From: Temnothorax longispinosus
Lineage: Eukaryota > Arthropoda > Insecta > Hymenoptera > Formicidae
Reading direction: 5' to 3'
DNA: 64,000 nucleotides
Assembly (NCBI RefSeq): GCF_030848805.1
Contig: NC_092367.1
Coordinates: 15,805,692-15,869,691 of the forward strand
The translations under genes and the position numbers were made by a program. Positions within the stretch are counted from its first letter, which is position 1; each line of letters begins with the position of its first letter. The notes beneath the pieces were generated by a model that saw only the letters and a list, made by a program, of their open reading frames with translations, was not told the DNA's origin and searched no databases. Positions 23,780 through 38,381 of this stretch are shown here, piece by piece.

Positions 23780-24065
23780 GGAATCGTATAAAAGAAATTT
23801 TGTATTATTAAATCGATCTGCGAATTAAAAGCAATTATCTTAATTCCAGTTAGCATGATATCTCTGCGAATTTTTTAGATGTGCTTTATCTAATTAAGGA
23901 TAATTAGGTTACATACCCTTGAAGTGTAAGTAATCTATATAGATAATTAAGATAGTAATACATATTATTACAAAACTGCGAAAGAGAATCTAAGTACATA
24001 AGATATGCTACAGCACATATACATTGTACAGCATTATTAATACTAAAATCAGCGTATATAACTCT
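23780..24065. repeat. Dispersed diverged repeat, copy A
   Basis: Shares an ordered series of words with copy B at 32221-32490: GATCTGCG, CGAATTAAAAGCAATT, CTTTATCTAATTAA, TAATTAG, and GAAAGAGAATCTA. Similarity is moderate with indels, suggesting an old transposon-derived sequence. The boundaries are approximate and no terminal repeats were identified. Confidence 0.6.
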
Positions 24066-26492
24066 AAAATTATTATATATAAGAAGCAATTGGATATGAT
24101 TATTTCCATCAGAAATATGTTCGTATTAGAGACCACCAACAGTTGCTCATCGACGAGTATTAGCCTAGCGTAGCTCATTACCGAGGCACGCATTCGACAC
24201 CCTGTGGATCTTACGATTTCTCTCGCGATTCGAAATCGAAGCTCTACATCATTTCCATCGAATGTCGAAAAGATCATCGTTATCAGATTTAATTGGTGCT
24301 CGCCGATCGGTCCGGCTGCCAAGCTAACTTCTCTCCCCGGTGGATTCACTAGCGAGAGCACGTATACTCGCTAATGATGCAATCGGCCCATCAGATACTC
24401 TTGCCCAGCTCCTGCTTCTTCTTTTTCCTCCTCTCCTTCCTCTTTATTCCGTCCCTCTCGCGCGGCTGGTCCTTAACTCCTTATATACCCATCTGACTAT
24501 ACAACGAGTCTGCACGTCTCGTTCAAAGCGCGCGTGGGCTGTGCTTCTAACGGGTGATCATTTGCTCGTCCCCTGCATATATATCTCTCATTGATTTTAA
24601 TTATCGTGGAGTAAAATGAACATTCACCGTGTCTGTATCGCTAAATTGAAGTGTCTCTAATTAGCGCAGCGATCGACCATTTAATGCCGGTTGCTCGAGA
24701 ATCTCTCATTTCACACAGAACGGTGCGAATATCTCTTGGTAATTTTATTACAATAAATTTAAAAAAATGTAATTAATTTAGCAAAAGATTAAGAAATAGA
24801 TGATCGAAGAAATTGGGAAGGTATTCGATAAATTATTAAAAACTAATTATATGTTTCTTTGTATTATAATTTAAGAAAAATTTTTCGATTATAGCGCGCA
24901 TATATAGTATTTAATTACATTAAAATATAGCTTATATTTTAATTATGAATAATTCAAACAAAACGAATACATTACAAACATGCATGATACTTGAATATAT
25001 GAAAATGTTGAGCAAAATATCGAAGATATCTATACATCACGAGATGTTTATCGATTTACAATAACATAAGAGAACATGATAGACGATGAGCAGGTTCGAC
25101 GTGTATTTTATTCACCCGTTAGAGAAGCAGTATCTCAACACCTGGCTGTAGCATGTTCAGGATTCCTGGTAAAGAACCCGGGTCTGACCAGTAACGTTAA
25201 TGTATCGCTGCACGTCGGACGATCTCGAGATTTCATTCATGAAACTCCGAGACTGCTGGCCGCTGGAGAGTCTGTCGGCAATGAAATATCAGAAGCAGGA
25301 AACCTCGGGGGCACACTCGCGAATTTTCATTTGCGTCGGCGGGCGGTCACCTGCCCCTTAATTAATTTTATAGATATATAATAGGGAGCGTTAAAGATCA
25401 TCGTTCAACATCGAATTCCTTACTTTGCAGGTCTTTTAGTTACATTAATCATACATTTATCATACATATATACATGTATGATATACATCGCGCTGTGCTT
25501 CAAACTTGTTTTTAGATATTTTTTTATATTTGCTTACTTAGAAAAAAGAAAGAGAATTAGAAAGAGAAAAAGTTATCATTACTCGGAATACTTTATAAAT
25601 AATTGCGTCATTATATGCGTTTAACATGATTTTTGTATAAATATCTATTAAGTATATCTATATTTCTACAAGACTCTTAAAATAATATTATCAAATCGCT
25701 ATTGGTTAATTACACTTAAAGCGAGAGTTAATTGTCGAAAGACAAGCGAATTTCGAAATAGTTTCGTCGGGAAAAATCCGCCGTTCCTTCATCGAATTTC
25801 GTGGAGAGTAATGAGAATCATCGCGTTGCGAGGAAGAGTACGCGAATCGAGGATGCCGGCCTCGATTGCACTCGACGATAGGCGAGCAATTGCGATTGTG
25901 CCAAGGGCTAAGATCACGAGCTTCGCTCGGCAAGTCCATATATCTCTTCTATCTCGATCGGGACAACGTATACTCTGCGGCCCTCGTCTAGGGTCTATCC
26001 GCTCGGGCCGGAGCAACCGGTGCTTTTCATCCGCGTGATTTCGATTGAAGCCTTCGTCCTGGAACGCTATGCATTTCGCGCATCTGCAAATACATCACTT
26101 TTTCCCGCATCGCGATAAGTTGAGGTCGCTTATCAAACAAATTAGCTGTTATTTATCTTTCCGAAAATGATGTAGCAGTCTGACGCTAAATCTGTTTATT
26201 TCTCTTGGCCCAAATTTGCATTTGAATTAATTAAAGTATGAGTAAAGTGAGTAGATCGTACCTAAACTATTTTTGAGAATTTAAATATATTAAAAATATA
26301 ATAATATTATTAAGATATAAAATATACAGAACTATGTATTTGACGATATCTTAGAGAAGAAAATTGACTTAATTTTCAATCGATTCCTGAAAGTATATAG
26401 AATAATAGCTCTTTAGAAACTAGAAACATGCATTAAATGGTTTAGATATCATGCAGGATATTATTGGGCTTAATGCGATCAAATAAACTTGC

Positions 26493-26540
26493 GCGCGATG
26501 CACCGAGCTATATTATAGAGCATCACGAGGTGCATCGCGC
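26493..26540. repeat. Inverted repeat, 12-bp perfect arms
   Basis: GCGCGATGCACC (26493-26504) and its exact complement (26529-26540) flank a 24-base loop that itself holds GCTATATTATAGAGC. It could form a cruciform or RNA hairpin. No function assigned. Confidence 0.7.
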
Positions 26541-29500
26541 AGGTGTACATTGAAGATTCCACGTGCGTCGTACATCTCGCAGTTAACCCCTCGAGACCTC
26601 GGGGGAGTGGTTGAGATATCTCGACGCGAGCCACGGAATATAATCAATATCGCATCCCGGCGCGGGATGAAAATAAATCACGAGGAACAATAATAATTAA
26701 GTTCCTCGCTCGTTTATCTCCGACTTTTGCACGCGCGGTTTGTTGATTTACCTACCTCCTTTCTCGGTAAATTGATTTTCCTGGCGCACGTGAGAAACGA
26801 TGAAAGCGAGAAAGACGCCAAATTCTTCGGGTATCAGTCTTTTTCGAATATCAATTGCGGAACGAAAAATCATATTGTACATTATAAAATTAACGTGAAA
26901 AATGCAAAATAATACAATCGTGCAATTTCAAAATTATGCTCCAAAATTTATTCAAAATCTCGTTATTAAAATTCCAAAGAGTTACGTAATTTTGCGAGAG
27001 AAATCAACGGAATCTTTAGATTCTCCCGTTCACCATTAGCCTCTCGATTACATCGGAATGTCCAAAGATGCTTTTCTATCGGTCTTTTCCGAGAGATATC
27101 GTCTCAGGGTCGACACGATGCATCTCCGGCATAATTTCTCCCGCATGGAGCACGCCAGCCTGCATGCCCCGTCGTCTCATTAGCAATTACTTACCTGGGG
27201 ATTAAAACTCCATTAACGTGTTATCTGTCCGACATCGTCCCGGTGGCCTGCCGCCCGTTCATGCGTGCAACTAATGTGCACGCAAGTTCACCAATATGCA
27301 ACCGGGTTCGCCACATCTTTACTTTCTCGATTAAGCTGCTATTATTGAATATAAGCGACGATAGAGAGCGTATTATTTAGTAATTAGAAACTATAGTAAT
27401 TATAATACGATATTATTTACTCACATTTTTAACACGCGACTTAACTAGCGTGGCAACATAAAATTACGCGGCCCGTTTGTACAGATTTCAGTATAATGTA
27501 TCTATTTACCCTTACATCAGTCATATCCCACTTACGTTGTTGCTCGCAGGCACACACATGTTCAATCTCAATCTCTTACATGCAATCCCAAATCATTTGC
27601 ATAATATGAAATCGGAAAATGCGCGCCACGTGATGCGTATCGATCTATGATCTTCGAGCAATTATGTCGTTAAAATCATGAGAAATATCTTAGTTTGTTA
27701 ATAATAATTTTCTAATCTAATCTACCATTTTAATCTCGTCAAACTTTGTAGATTTATCAATTGGTTTCTCCTCGTCTAGGAATTAACAGAGTCATTATAT
27801 CTTGTTTTTTTGCTCTTCCGAATTAAATTATGTCCGCAGATTATACGGCTGTAGCTCGCGCGATTCGCGAAACGCGTGTCACCGCGAGCCACACGCAGGA
27901 CCACCATCGCACTCGCAATTTCTCAGCAGCCGATCTCGCCGCGCAGCCCGCTCTAATATCGCAATTACTCCGCCGGCGCATGTGCCAGCGCGTAATTAAA
28001 ATTGCCTCGCCGAATAAATCATCCTTCGGGAAATAGCTCGCCGGATCACCGCGCCGCGGTCGGGGCGAGGCCGAGCGAACGCGACACGCGCGATGCATCG
28101 CACCCTTCGTCGTGTTCCGACGACTGCGGGAGGTCCTCCGCGTGTGTCGCGAACTCGTGGGCAATCAATTTCCATGCGCCACGTTAATTTCCATAAGGTG
28201 GCCGCGGGCCTCAACGGCGAAGGTGGGCTTGTCGGAGTCGCGGCGGACTTGCGATTCGACATCCCGAATGTAACATGGGTATAAGAAACACTGGAGTGGT
28301 TTATAAATTTAACAGATATAATACAGTTGCACAAGATATGCAAAACGCCGAAACGCGTTTATACACAAGCACAGTAATTAATGAATATTCGTTTGCTGTC
28401 ACATATTATAGAAAATATGTTTAATCATTCAAGAAATATTATTTTTTATTAAATTTTGTGTTCATAGCATTTTAATAAAAGATTATAAAATATTAAAGGT
28501 AAGATTTTGGCAACTTATTCAAAATTGACTGTGTTCTTAATTCACGTGGATAATTACACGATGATTAATTGCACCTTGCGATTACTTTGCGATCATACTA
28601 CTGATTGTAATATAACCGATTGTATTTAAACTGTTAATCTAATTGTAAGAGAACCTATAAATGTATATACCAAATATTTGTTTTACGTTAATAGGAAAGA
28701 TATTATTTAAAGTAAAAAAATTGTTTATAAAATACAAGCAATCGAGAGTAATGCATATTCTCGGCGTTACTCCCGGCACTTTATTACCAGATCGTACATA
28801 TACGCGGACTTTTTCGCGAGGAGAGTAAATCAATCGGAAATTTATATTCGACGCCCCGAGCGGCCGTGCAACTAGCTGGGCAAATGCCGCAAACGTGCAA
28901 TAAATAAATACGAAAGCCTTTTCTTGCCTTCACCGCGGTAGACGCCGGTGTATAAAGTTACGAGCCGGTGAAGTGAAATTTCCGCCAGTATATCTCGAAA
29001 TACGTACCGAATACTCGAATACATTCGGTATACCACTCTCGGTGGTTTCGCGTCTCTAAACCGCGCAACGTCATGTTTACAACCGCATAGAACGATTTAA
29101 ATCCCGACTTCGGGTTCTACACCGCTGAGATTATCCGAATAAAATAATTTTACCCACGATCCACCCATTGATAGTCTCCCTCGCGTGTCAATTATTCACC
29201 TATACAAAACCGATTTGATATCTTAGTAGATGTGTTTACACGCATCGTAAAGTTGGGCGATCATGTCACACGAGGTAGTTTTTTGAATAAGCTAATGAAG
29301 TGAAACTTTATTTAACATGATGCAATGAAGACAAACGTTAAGACTTATACCGAATTTAGCTTTACCAAAGTGAGAAAGCTTTGTTGAACATTATCTTTGA
29401 GTTTCTTTACTTCTTTATACATATATTTCATTTATATCCTTCGGTAAGTTCAACACTTTCGATATATTGCAACCTCTTTATTTCTTGCAATTTGAAGTAG

Positions 29501-32220
29501 ACATTTCAATAGACATTTCATTCGATTTGACGAATGTTCCCTCTGCAGCATCTTCGTCCCGTTAACAAATCCGCGAGAATCACATTATAAAATAGAACGA
29601 AACGTGCGCTGTACGTTTTCCATCTAGGCATGTCTAGATAGAAGCTTCCCACCGTCAGCAAATCGACAATCAATTATAAATTGACACGCGATATCCGATT
29701 TATTGCATACGTCGAGCGAGAGCTATCGCTTTCTCGAGCCCGTTAACGGGAAAACGGTCGTTTCGCCGTTGAAATGAACGACGACTCATCGTACGTCGCG
29801 GCGTCGGTACGATGCGGGAGACGATGGTATTGGCTTCTAAATCGGCATCATCCCCACGAGAGGTACTCGATCTGTTACTCTGATTGGCCAGTTTATCGTA
29901 CAAGAGCCGTGCCGTGGTGTGGCTAATGAGAGATAAGTTCGATAGCGTGAGTAATAGACGATCGGGGCGTAGCGAGGTTAATAATTCAACGAACCGGCGC
30001 GTTGATCGCTTTTCGCCGTAAACTGCAGATCAACGACAAGATTACTCGTGTTACGGTAATTCTGCTGCCGCAGCAAGGTCGATTCGTTCCTTTTTTTAAC
30101 GATCAGTACAAATGCTATTTATGCACCCATTAGACACGGACAGATGTAATAGTTTAAAGTTTTATGCAGGATAATATATTGAAGAGTGAATATGAATTAA
30201 TATTGACTTATCAACGAAGGGATAATTTTTCTTGTAGATATATTATTTATCTAAAGTCCCGATGATGATTCTGCACGTTCATTTAACCATTAGGATGTAT
30301 AGGTGTGGGAATCGCTTGTTTAGTATTATTATTTCGTGGAATATAGATAAGTTTATCAATCGTGAGCTATCTGTGCCAAAGTATTTATAAGTTTTTATTT
30401 TTTCAGAAAGCTTATACGCGATGAGGTAATTTTATTGAACGACTATCGCTTTTGCGTTAAAGCAATTTCAACTAGACTCGTAATAGGCTTGTTGGCGTTA
30501 ATGCAATTCCGACAGCGCGTCTGTTATTTTCTATTACGATATTGTTACATTATTTTCATAAATGTGTGCATAGCTCGCGATAATTTTGTTAAGAAGAAAA
30601 TCGTATGTGCAATGATTGAGGTCGTTTTAATACTGATTGCGAGTACGTGAAAGTTCGAAGGACAAATCGTTTTTCCTCTCAATAATTTTAACGTTAGGAA
30701 AACAAAATTATGTATTTATAAGTTATAAATTATCTCTCTATAAATTTTTCTATATTAAAAGTATGACGTATACCTATTGAAATTTACAAATAAAATTAAT
30801 GAAAGCTTTAGCCAGAGTTTAAAAGTTATCTAGCAATTGCGTAAAAATTATTCGGAATTTTATTCAACTGCTAGAAAAAATTTAGACTATTAAATTAGGT
30901 AATTTTTATAATATTTTTAACTGTGAGAAGTATCTTTTACATCGTTCCGACTCTTACTGCGGCAAAATATAATAAGTACTCTAACTAGATTTATATTCTA
31001 AAAATGCAAATCATGAAATTTCGAGCTGGTCATTCGATAATTAAATCGATCAATAATACGATAAAAGTAATAAATCAAAAGGTACACGTATGCCGGAGCG
31101 GACAATAAAACCCACGGAAATAGAACGCGTCGATTGAAAACCAGTACCGTGAATCGAACAACGATGAATGTACCGGAATGCCGATCCGCCTGATTTAATG
31201 TCGTTGAATCCATAAATTTCATATAGATCCGCGTATCATTATTTGATATTGTACGATATTTTACACGTGCCAAGTATGATATATAGATGCTTTGACGTAT
31301 GTTATATGCGAGGGGAGTCAATCTTGCTAATAAAACAAATAGTAATTGATCTCGCAAATACGAAAAAATATTTCAAGACTACAAATAGTACATATATTTT
31401 ATCATACAAGTAGCATAGTATATGGAGACAGGCATAGCGAGATATATCATTATTTGTAGAGCGGAAGGACTTTAATTTATTTATTATAGATTTAACTTAC
31501 AACAATAATACTATACATATATTATTTGAACTAGAGTTATTATTAATTATGAAATCGCTTATTCATTTAGTCACTTATTATACCACTGCGCCTATACCAC
31601 TACACACATTATATGTTACAAGCACAGTATTGGAAGTGTGTGTAAGAATGTAAGAATATTAATGCGTGGAGCCTAATTAGTTTTGTGATAGAATCGATGG
31701 TTCGGCAAGCACTCGATTCTCGGCTTAGTTATCTGCGCCTAATATTCTTCCGTCTACAATATAGGCATAAATAATTAGTCAATTACTGGTACCATGCAGT
31801 TTATAGTAATTTCTAAAATTGACAGGTTTTTCTCTTTATATTACAAACACAATTATGTCTAATTGGCTATGATCTTATAGTCATCAATATGTTTGCGTAA
31901 AAATTGCATTTGAAGGAATTTTTAAATTAATAAGAATTAATTTCCATTTGCTTATACTATATATTGTTTATTATATTGCTTATTGTTTTTCTTCGATGTC
32001 TTTATAGAAGTCTTAAAATCTTGTAAAGCCGAAATAGCTTTTTAGTATAATCGGTCGTCCAACAAACAAAGAGTTCTTTCGATTTAATTCTGGTCCAGTC
32101 ATGGGCGTGTAATATTTTTTCTCTCTCACAAACACAATAATCTATTAATTTCTTATATGAAACGATATATTGATACGATTGACTGAAAAATCCGATTAGA
32201 CAGACAGCGTAACATGTTTG

Positions 32221-32490
32221 GGATCGTACTGAAAAAAATTCAACATCATTGATCTGCGTTCGAATTAAAAGCAATTTATTTAATTTTAGCAATACTATGG
32301 GTTTTTTAAATGTCTCTATATGTCTTTATCTAATTAAAAGTAATTAGATTGCGCACACTTCAAGCGTCGCCAACGTATTATTAGGTAATCAAGATAATAA
32401 CACGTCATTATATGAAACTGTGAAAGAGAATCTAGGTATACAAGGCATCCTACAACAATTGTATAACCTTTTAATAGCGTATTCTGAAGA
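32221..32490. repeat. Dispersed diverged repeat, copy B
   Basis: Same-orientation partner of 23780-24065, about 8.4 kb away, recognised from colinear shared words including CGAATTAAAAGCAATT and GTGAAAGAGAATCTA. The boundaries are approximate. Confidence 0.6.
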
Positions 32491-33840
32491 CTAATTAGAC
32501 TCGAAAACTTTTATATTGATATATACAGTTTATAATACTTTTTGAAATAAGTAATAAAAATTAACCAATAATATCGCATCGAATTCTTGCGATACAAATT
32601 ATAATTGCATTTAGATGGTGTATCGATTATTTGTCATTTAATGGAAATTTTATTTATCGAATTTTACGATATTATTAATTCTAACGTTAAATCTAAAGAA
32701 GAATAAAATTCTTCTTTTTTAATCGAAAAATGAAAGTCATAATTTATTATTACTACTTTTGGCAACGATTACTTTTTCGATGATTAAAGGCATATCGATA
32801 TCATTTTACTCAGGAAAAATTATAAAAAAATTTACGTGGTTTAAAACTACATTTAATTCTTCGCGCAATATTAAACTTTAGTAAAAAAATAATAGGAATA
32901 AATTAATATACATGAACATCTTTTCGATCAAAAATTAAGTAAAGAGAAGAGAGTTAATTTTTTATTCTTCAAATAAGTGTTAATTATAACGCGCGATTAC
33001 GCGTTCGTTGAACTTTCGGATACGAGAAACAGAATATTTAATTTAAACGGAGAAGTTTCAGCGAAAAGCAATTAAATATTTCAAACGACGACTGTTGTAC
33101 GCGGCCTTGGTGTTTGGCGCGCGGTGCGTCACAAGGCGGTGGTAGGGGATGGTATACGATAATAAAATTCTTTGTTATTCCCTCGACGACACTCGAGCGG
33201 GGAGGTTGTCTCTGTACTTCTCAAAACGCGATCGCAAGTAATAGAAGATCGATTACTTCGAAACGTGATTATTTCTTAACAGTTAATGATTATTAATTCA
33301 ATTAATTAATTTCCGCGATAACTTATAAACGTATCGAGATAATCGCTGTTCCTCGAAATTGATCGTTTACGTGATATATTTGAATGATACACTAATTGAA
33401 GCGATAACGAGTAATAATTATAAATTATTATATTGTACAATATCTACGGGCGATAATTATTTCTTTGATATATAATACTTTCAAATTCGAATTTATTTCC
33501 CCTCGCACATTAAATTTCCGATGAAATCCGTTCATTACTGTTATTTCCGAATTGAGAAAGCGCGAAGTAATAAACGAATTGTCAGATCGAGTAACTAGTA
33601 ACGAAAGTTGCGTATAATAAATTGATTTTTATTATATAATAATACGTTCGATGTAATATAACTTTTGCAAGACACTGCTTGCTACGAATCGGAGTCAAGA
33701 GTGATCAAATAGTGCCGAGTATTTATTGGATATCGTGTTTATTTTTACTATCGGTCGTTTTCTTACGGAAGAATAAGTCTTATTTAGTTTTAACTTCGGG
33801 AGTGCCACGCAAAATATCGCACGATCATCATATTATAACG

Positions 33841-33875
33841 TGTGTGTGTGTGTGTGTGTGTATATATGTGTGTAT
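33841..33875. repeat. (TG)n microsatellite with degenerate TA/TG tail
   Basis: Ten TG units followed by TATATATGTGTGTATG. Confidence 0.93.
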
Positions 33876-34667
33876 GCGACGAGGACTCTGAGAAAACCAG
33901 TAAGCTTGGGAGACATTGGGCGATAGCGGTATTCTACGAGGTATTTCAAGTAATTTATTTAATTTAAAAACGAATTAATAATCATCAATTCTCATTTATT
34001 CTTATAGTGCGTCAAAATTTAATGTTAATTTATTCCAATTTGTTCTCATTTTCCATTGTCTATCAATGTGTGGCTTCGTATCGCTTGAAATGAAGTAAAA
34101 AATGTCGCGATTAATAACTAGCGAGCTCTCTTCCCGAATTTCTTCAGAATTACGATGACAAGCGATACAACGATCGTAACTCATATCACGGATCGATCGT
34201 GCACGGACTCGTAGAAAATGTACTGCTTCGTCTGATTTACAATCGCGGAATATAATAATGCGAGCGATCGGCGTCGCCCACGCCCCGGGCCGCAGTACCC
34301 GGGATACAGTGCAAAAGCAAGCGATAGTTAATTTACAGGGTGGTAACGTACCGCGCGTCGACGTTATATGAGAAAATAATGTCGCCCACGCGTGTCTAAG
34401 ATACAGTACGCCGCGGCGTGGCGACCGCGTAATGCGAGACTTCGGCTTCGCGAAGCTAAAGGCGTGTATCAAGTAGCTCTGGAGAATTTCGCCGATCTCT
34501 CCAAGTCTTTCTTTTATCCGACTCTACCGGTTAGCTGGTCACTGGGACTATTGAGAAATTGCGAGGCTACGTTTGCGTATAGAAAACCGATATAATTTTT
34601 CCGAAAATTCCTGCGAGACAATTGACGCAATTAAAAACAGAATAATATTGTGGGATTGAATATTATT

Positions 34668-34806
34668 AAAGGATGCTTACTTCCGCTCCGGGTCCACCGA
34701 GCTGTCGGGCTGCAATGATTTACTCCGATCGATAATCTGATATGCAAATTATATTTGTGCAGTAGGATTAAGTTACCTCCACCTCAGCCGATTTAAAGCA
34801 TCCTTT
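34668..34806. repeat. Inverted repeat, 11-bp arms 117 bases apart
   Basis: AAAGGATGCTT (34668-34678) and AAGCATCCTTT (34796-34806) bound a 139-bp segment. It could be the remnant of a short element or chance; no target-site duplication is clear. Confidence 0.35.
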
Positions 34807-36474
34807 ACATCACACTCGTGAGATTTATTACTAACTTACAGAATGTTTATTCATAAATTGCGTATACGCGAAACAGAGATACGTGAACAAAATTATTCTA
34901 TCATATCAGACAGCAATTGAGGGATAAATTAATTTTCAAGTTTTACATTTTAATGCCTATTTTTATATTAATATATGCACTCACAGTATTCTGATCGATA
35001 TAATGAATAATTGTCGACGAAGAATTAGATTGAAAGTTTAAGGGATAAAGAAAAGCGATTATTTTCCAATCGATTAAGCCCGTTTATTTCCTCAAGTCCG
35101 GTAGTTTTATGACACGAGTTCTAGTATACGAACACGGTTTATAAACAGCCCGAGGCAGCGCGATGCACGTCTCGCAACGCTATATGGTGCAAAACCGTGG
35201 AATGTCGATTTTCTCATTAATCACACGCATGGGCCGCTCACGTGGGAATGTTGATAAAACACCCCGGTGAATGAGGCCAGGTTGATTTGTTCATTTTTTC
35301 CTTCCGCCGATCGAACCCTTTGACTTCCCATCGCCTCGGCCTTTTCCTCGGTTCCTTTTTTTCTGCTTCCATCGCACTGTCGACAACCTTAATGGGATGC
35401 GACGCGAGATTTAGAGCAGCCCCCAGAAATATGACGATAATATGCAAATACGCGTGTCGCGCCTCGTAATCATTGCCACCGAGTGTGTGTAAGCAACCGC
35501 GCCTTCGTCCTATTTTTGACGGGTCTCGCAACGCGCGTAATTTATCGACGGTGATTTTTAAAAGCGAGCCGTTTATAACACTCTAGCGTTATCGTCGTAA
35601 TTCACTAACAATGTCCGATTTGCGGTTAGATAGTTTCTACGTTTTCGCATAATTTCGATAATAATTACGCCCGGTAGCAAATAAATTAAATATTTATTAG
35701 ACAGGTCATAATAACTTGTTGACTATTATTAACATCAAAAAGCAGAAATGATTACCTATAGGATTAAATAGGTTGAGCTTAAACAGAATAAGATTAATAT
35801 TGATGTTTAAAGTTATGCAGAATGCAAATGAGAAAAGCAGTTGCATAATACGCAATTGCTGGATTTTTAGTCGCACTCCTCGATGCATAGAAACTCCGAG
35901 TTCGATCGTATATTCGATTCAATCGATTCACAATCAATCGCCATTGTTCCTCGCGCCTTGCTGGTAGATATTACCTTTTTTTCTCGCAGGTAGACCAAAA
36001 CGTAGGTTTCGGGCCACGGCTCGTGGTAGCGCTCGGCAAGTGGGTGGTACCGAAGTAATCTTGTCCTCATACATAAAACATGAAGAGCGGCATTATGTTG
36101 CCCTGCCCCTCTTTGACTTATCGGCAAGTTTGAGTCGGCGGTATTTCGCGGTGCCTGCACCGCGCGACGATCGACGAAGGTGCACAGCTTGTCGTCGAGG
36201 GGGGCTAATGAACGTGCACTCCCTTCATAAATTTATGCAACGGAATTTAATATACATAGCCCGTTTAACGCACTAGCGTCAAAGCAGTAAATTAATAACG
36301 GACGCATTGAACGTCGCGTACATATCGATCATTGGCCTTGGATTTCCCAAAGTGATATGTTACAGAAAAGAATGTGAGATGTGAGGGATACTGTAATTGA
36401 AAAATTGTGATTCTTTTCGGAAATTTATTTGTACAATATTTTCCCGTAGAGACATAATCGAGCGGACAGTGACT

Positions 36475-36524
36475 GAATATGTCTGACATAAAATAAATAG
36501 AATATGTCTGACATAAAATAAATA
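36475..36524. repeat. Tandem duplication of a 25-bp unit
   Basis: Two identical copies of a 25-bp unit starting GAATATGTCTGACATAAAA abut each other, followed by GAATT that begins a third. Identity is complete, so the duplication is recent. Confidence 0.85.
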
Positions 36525-38339
36525 GAATTATAAGGCAGATAATATTAATTAAATATGCAGCGTTTAAATTTTTCAAATGTGCCAGCAATATATGTCAAAT
36601 TGCGTATCGGAAATTATTCGGATTCAATAACGTAATTTTCTCCAAAACTAAAACGCTGTATTATATTTTCAAATTGCTATAATGACGAATTTTCATTCAT
36701 ATGTTCAAGAATCTTAAATAGTCTAGCTAAGATATTTCTTGTTAAGGAAAGTCCTATCATAATAGTTCGGAAATTGCTTTTTTTATTTAATAAATAATAA
36801 ATCATAACTTATCGTTTGTCAAGAGTACGAAAACTTAGTCAGAAATTTAGGAGACGAAACCGCGTTATTAGGTTTGTTTAATGATCTATTGGTCATTAAG
36901 AAAATACCGTTCATTTTCGACGGACATTGACGCGGCCTTCTCTCTCCCTCCTTTTACTATTTCTTCTCTTTCCTCATCGAAAGACATCTACGAGACGCTC
37001 GGGGCGAGATCCAGCGAGAGTTTCCTGCTAGCGCAGAACGATCTAGGAATGCGGCATGCGAGAACCCGGCACTATTAAGCACGTAGGAAGAAAGGCAACG
37101 CGGACTGTAGATAGATCCTCTCCACGGCAATCACCTCCTGGGTGGTCCAAGCGATCGCCACCGGCCATCGCTCGTATAGCATCCTTGTAACTTCATATTA
37201 AGTCATTTCCCCGCGCGCGCGCGAGCGTTTCCCCTGCCCACCCTCGCGGTAACCTTCTGCTACGTCAATGAGTCCCCGAAGGTGGAGCCTGTCCTATCAA
37301 CGGTATCCTGCCACCAGCGGGCCCTATAGGACGTGTCAACACACTCGCGGATTCTTCCTCCCGTTCACATGGGTAGACGGCATGAGCAAACATGAGCGAC
37401 GTGCCCGGCTGGCAGGTGACGAAGAGCTGGTCGTCGAGTTAGCGGCACGAAGATAACCGCGTGTCTTTCTAACTGGATAATAATGTGAGAGATAGTATCG
37501 CGATCAAGGCTGTTATGGTTAAGGGAAAGAGATTATCGAGATAATCTGCAAACTGGAAGCGGAGAAATGTGCAGCTCAATCGAGAGACGTTCGAGTTAGC
37601 TTTATCTCACTTGATCTCGATAATAATTCAAATCTTACTTATCTTTCGTTTCGCTTAAGCTTATTAGTAATGCTTATATATGTTTATTTTATCAATTATT
37701 AATAACCTGAAAAATTTCATAATTTTTTAATTCTCTGAATCCTGAAGCATGTTTACTATACTTATATATTATAATTTTAATTTTTGCAATTATATCGTGA
37801 TTATGCAACTGTTATGATGATCGGAAAATGCGAATCTCTCTTAGAAAAATATATTCTAGGACGGAAGTCCTAGCGCGCATGCTTTTCGTACATCAAATAG
37901 TGAAGTGTAAAAGTGCGAGTTGTCTAATAGAGTCATATGAACGCACGTCAGCTCGCGTTATTCGCTAACAGGCTGTATTTTATCTCACGCTCGCCGCAGA
38001 TAAATTCAGGCGACTGGTATTTTTCGATATCGAGTGGACAGTGTTTACGAGATATTAGACTGGTCCCGAGTTATGATTTAGCGAACGACTGCGGGGCATA
38101 GGGGTGTTAGGTGCTTCGTAATGGAGTCAAATGCGTGCCTTTAGAGCCTCCCTGATGAAAAAGCGGCGCTGATTTAATACCGACTTTGGTACTCGAGATC
38201 ATCGACGGCTTGTTAACGAAAAGGAAACGTAACTCGGCGTGACGGACAGAAAAAGGGGGTAAGTCCCAAAAAAAGTAGTATCTTAGAATCGCCCTCGCTT
38301 TTCGATCGCTTCATCGCTATGAAAGCGACGGCCAACTTT

Positions 38340-38381
38340 CGAGGTACTTTAAAACACGTCAGAGGTACTTTGAAACACATT
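38340..38381. repeat. Imperfect tandem duplication, 21-bp unit
   Basis: Two adjacent units, GAGGTACTTTAAAACACGTC(A) and GAGGTACTTTGAAACACATT(A), differ at a few positions. Confidence 0.6.

Noticed and set aside
26583..26615. TTAACCCCTCGAGACCTCGGGGG resembling the left end of a TTAA element
   Set aside because: No partner end was found; the match is only the first few bases.
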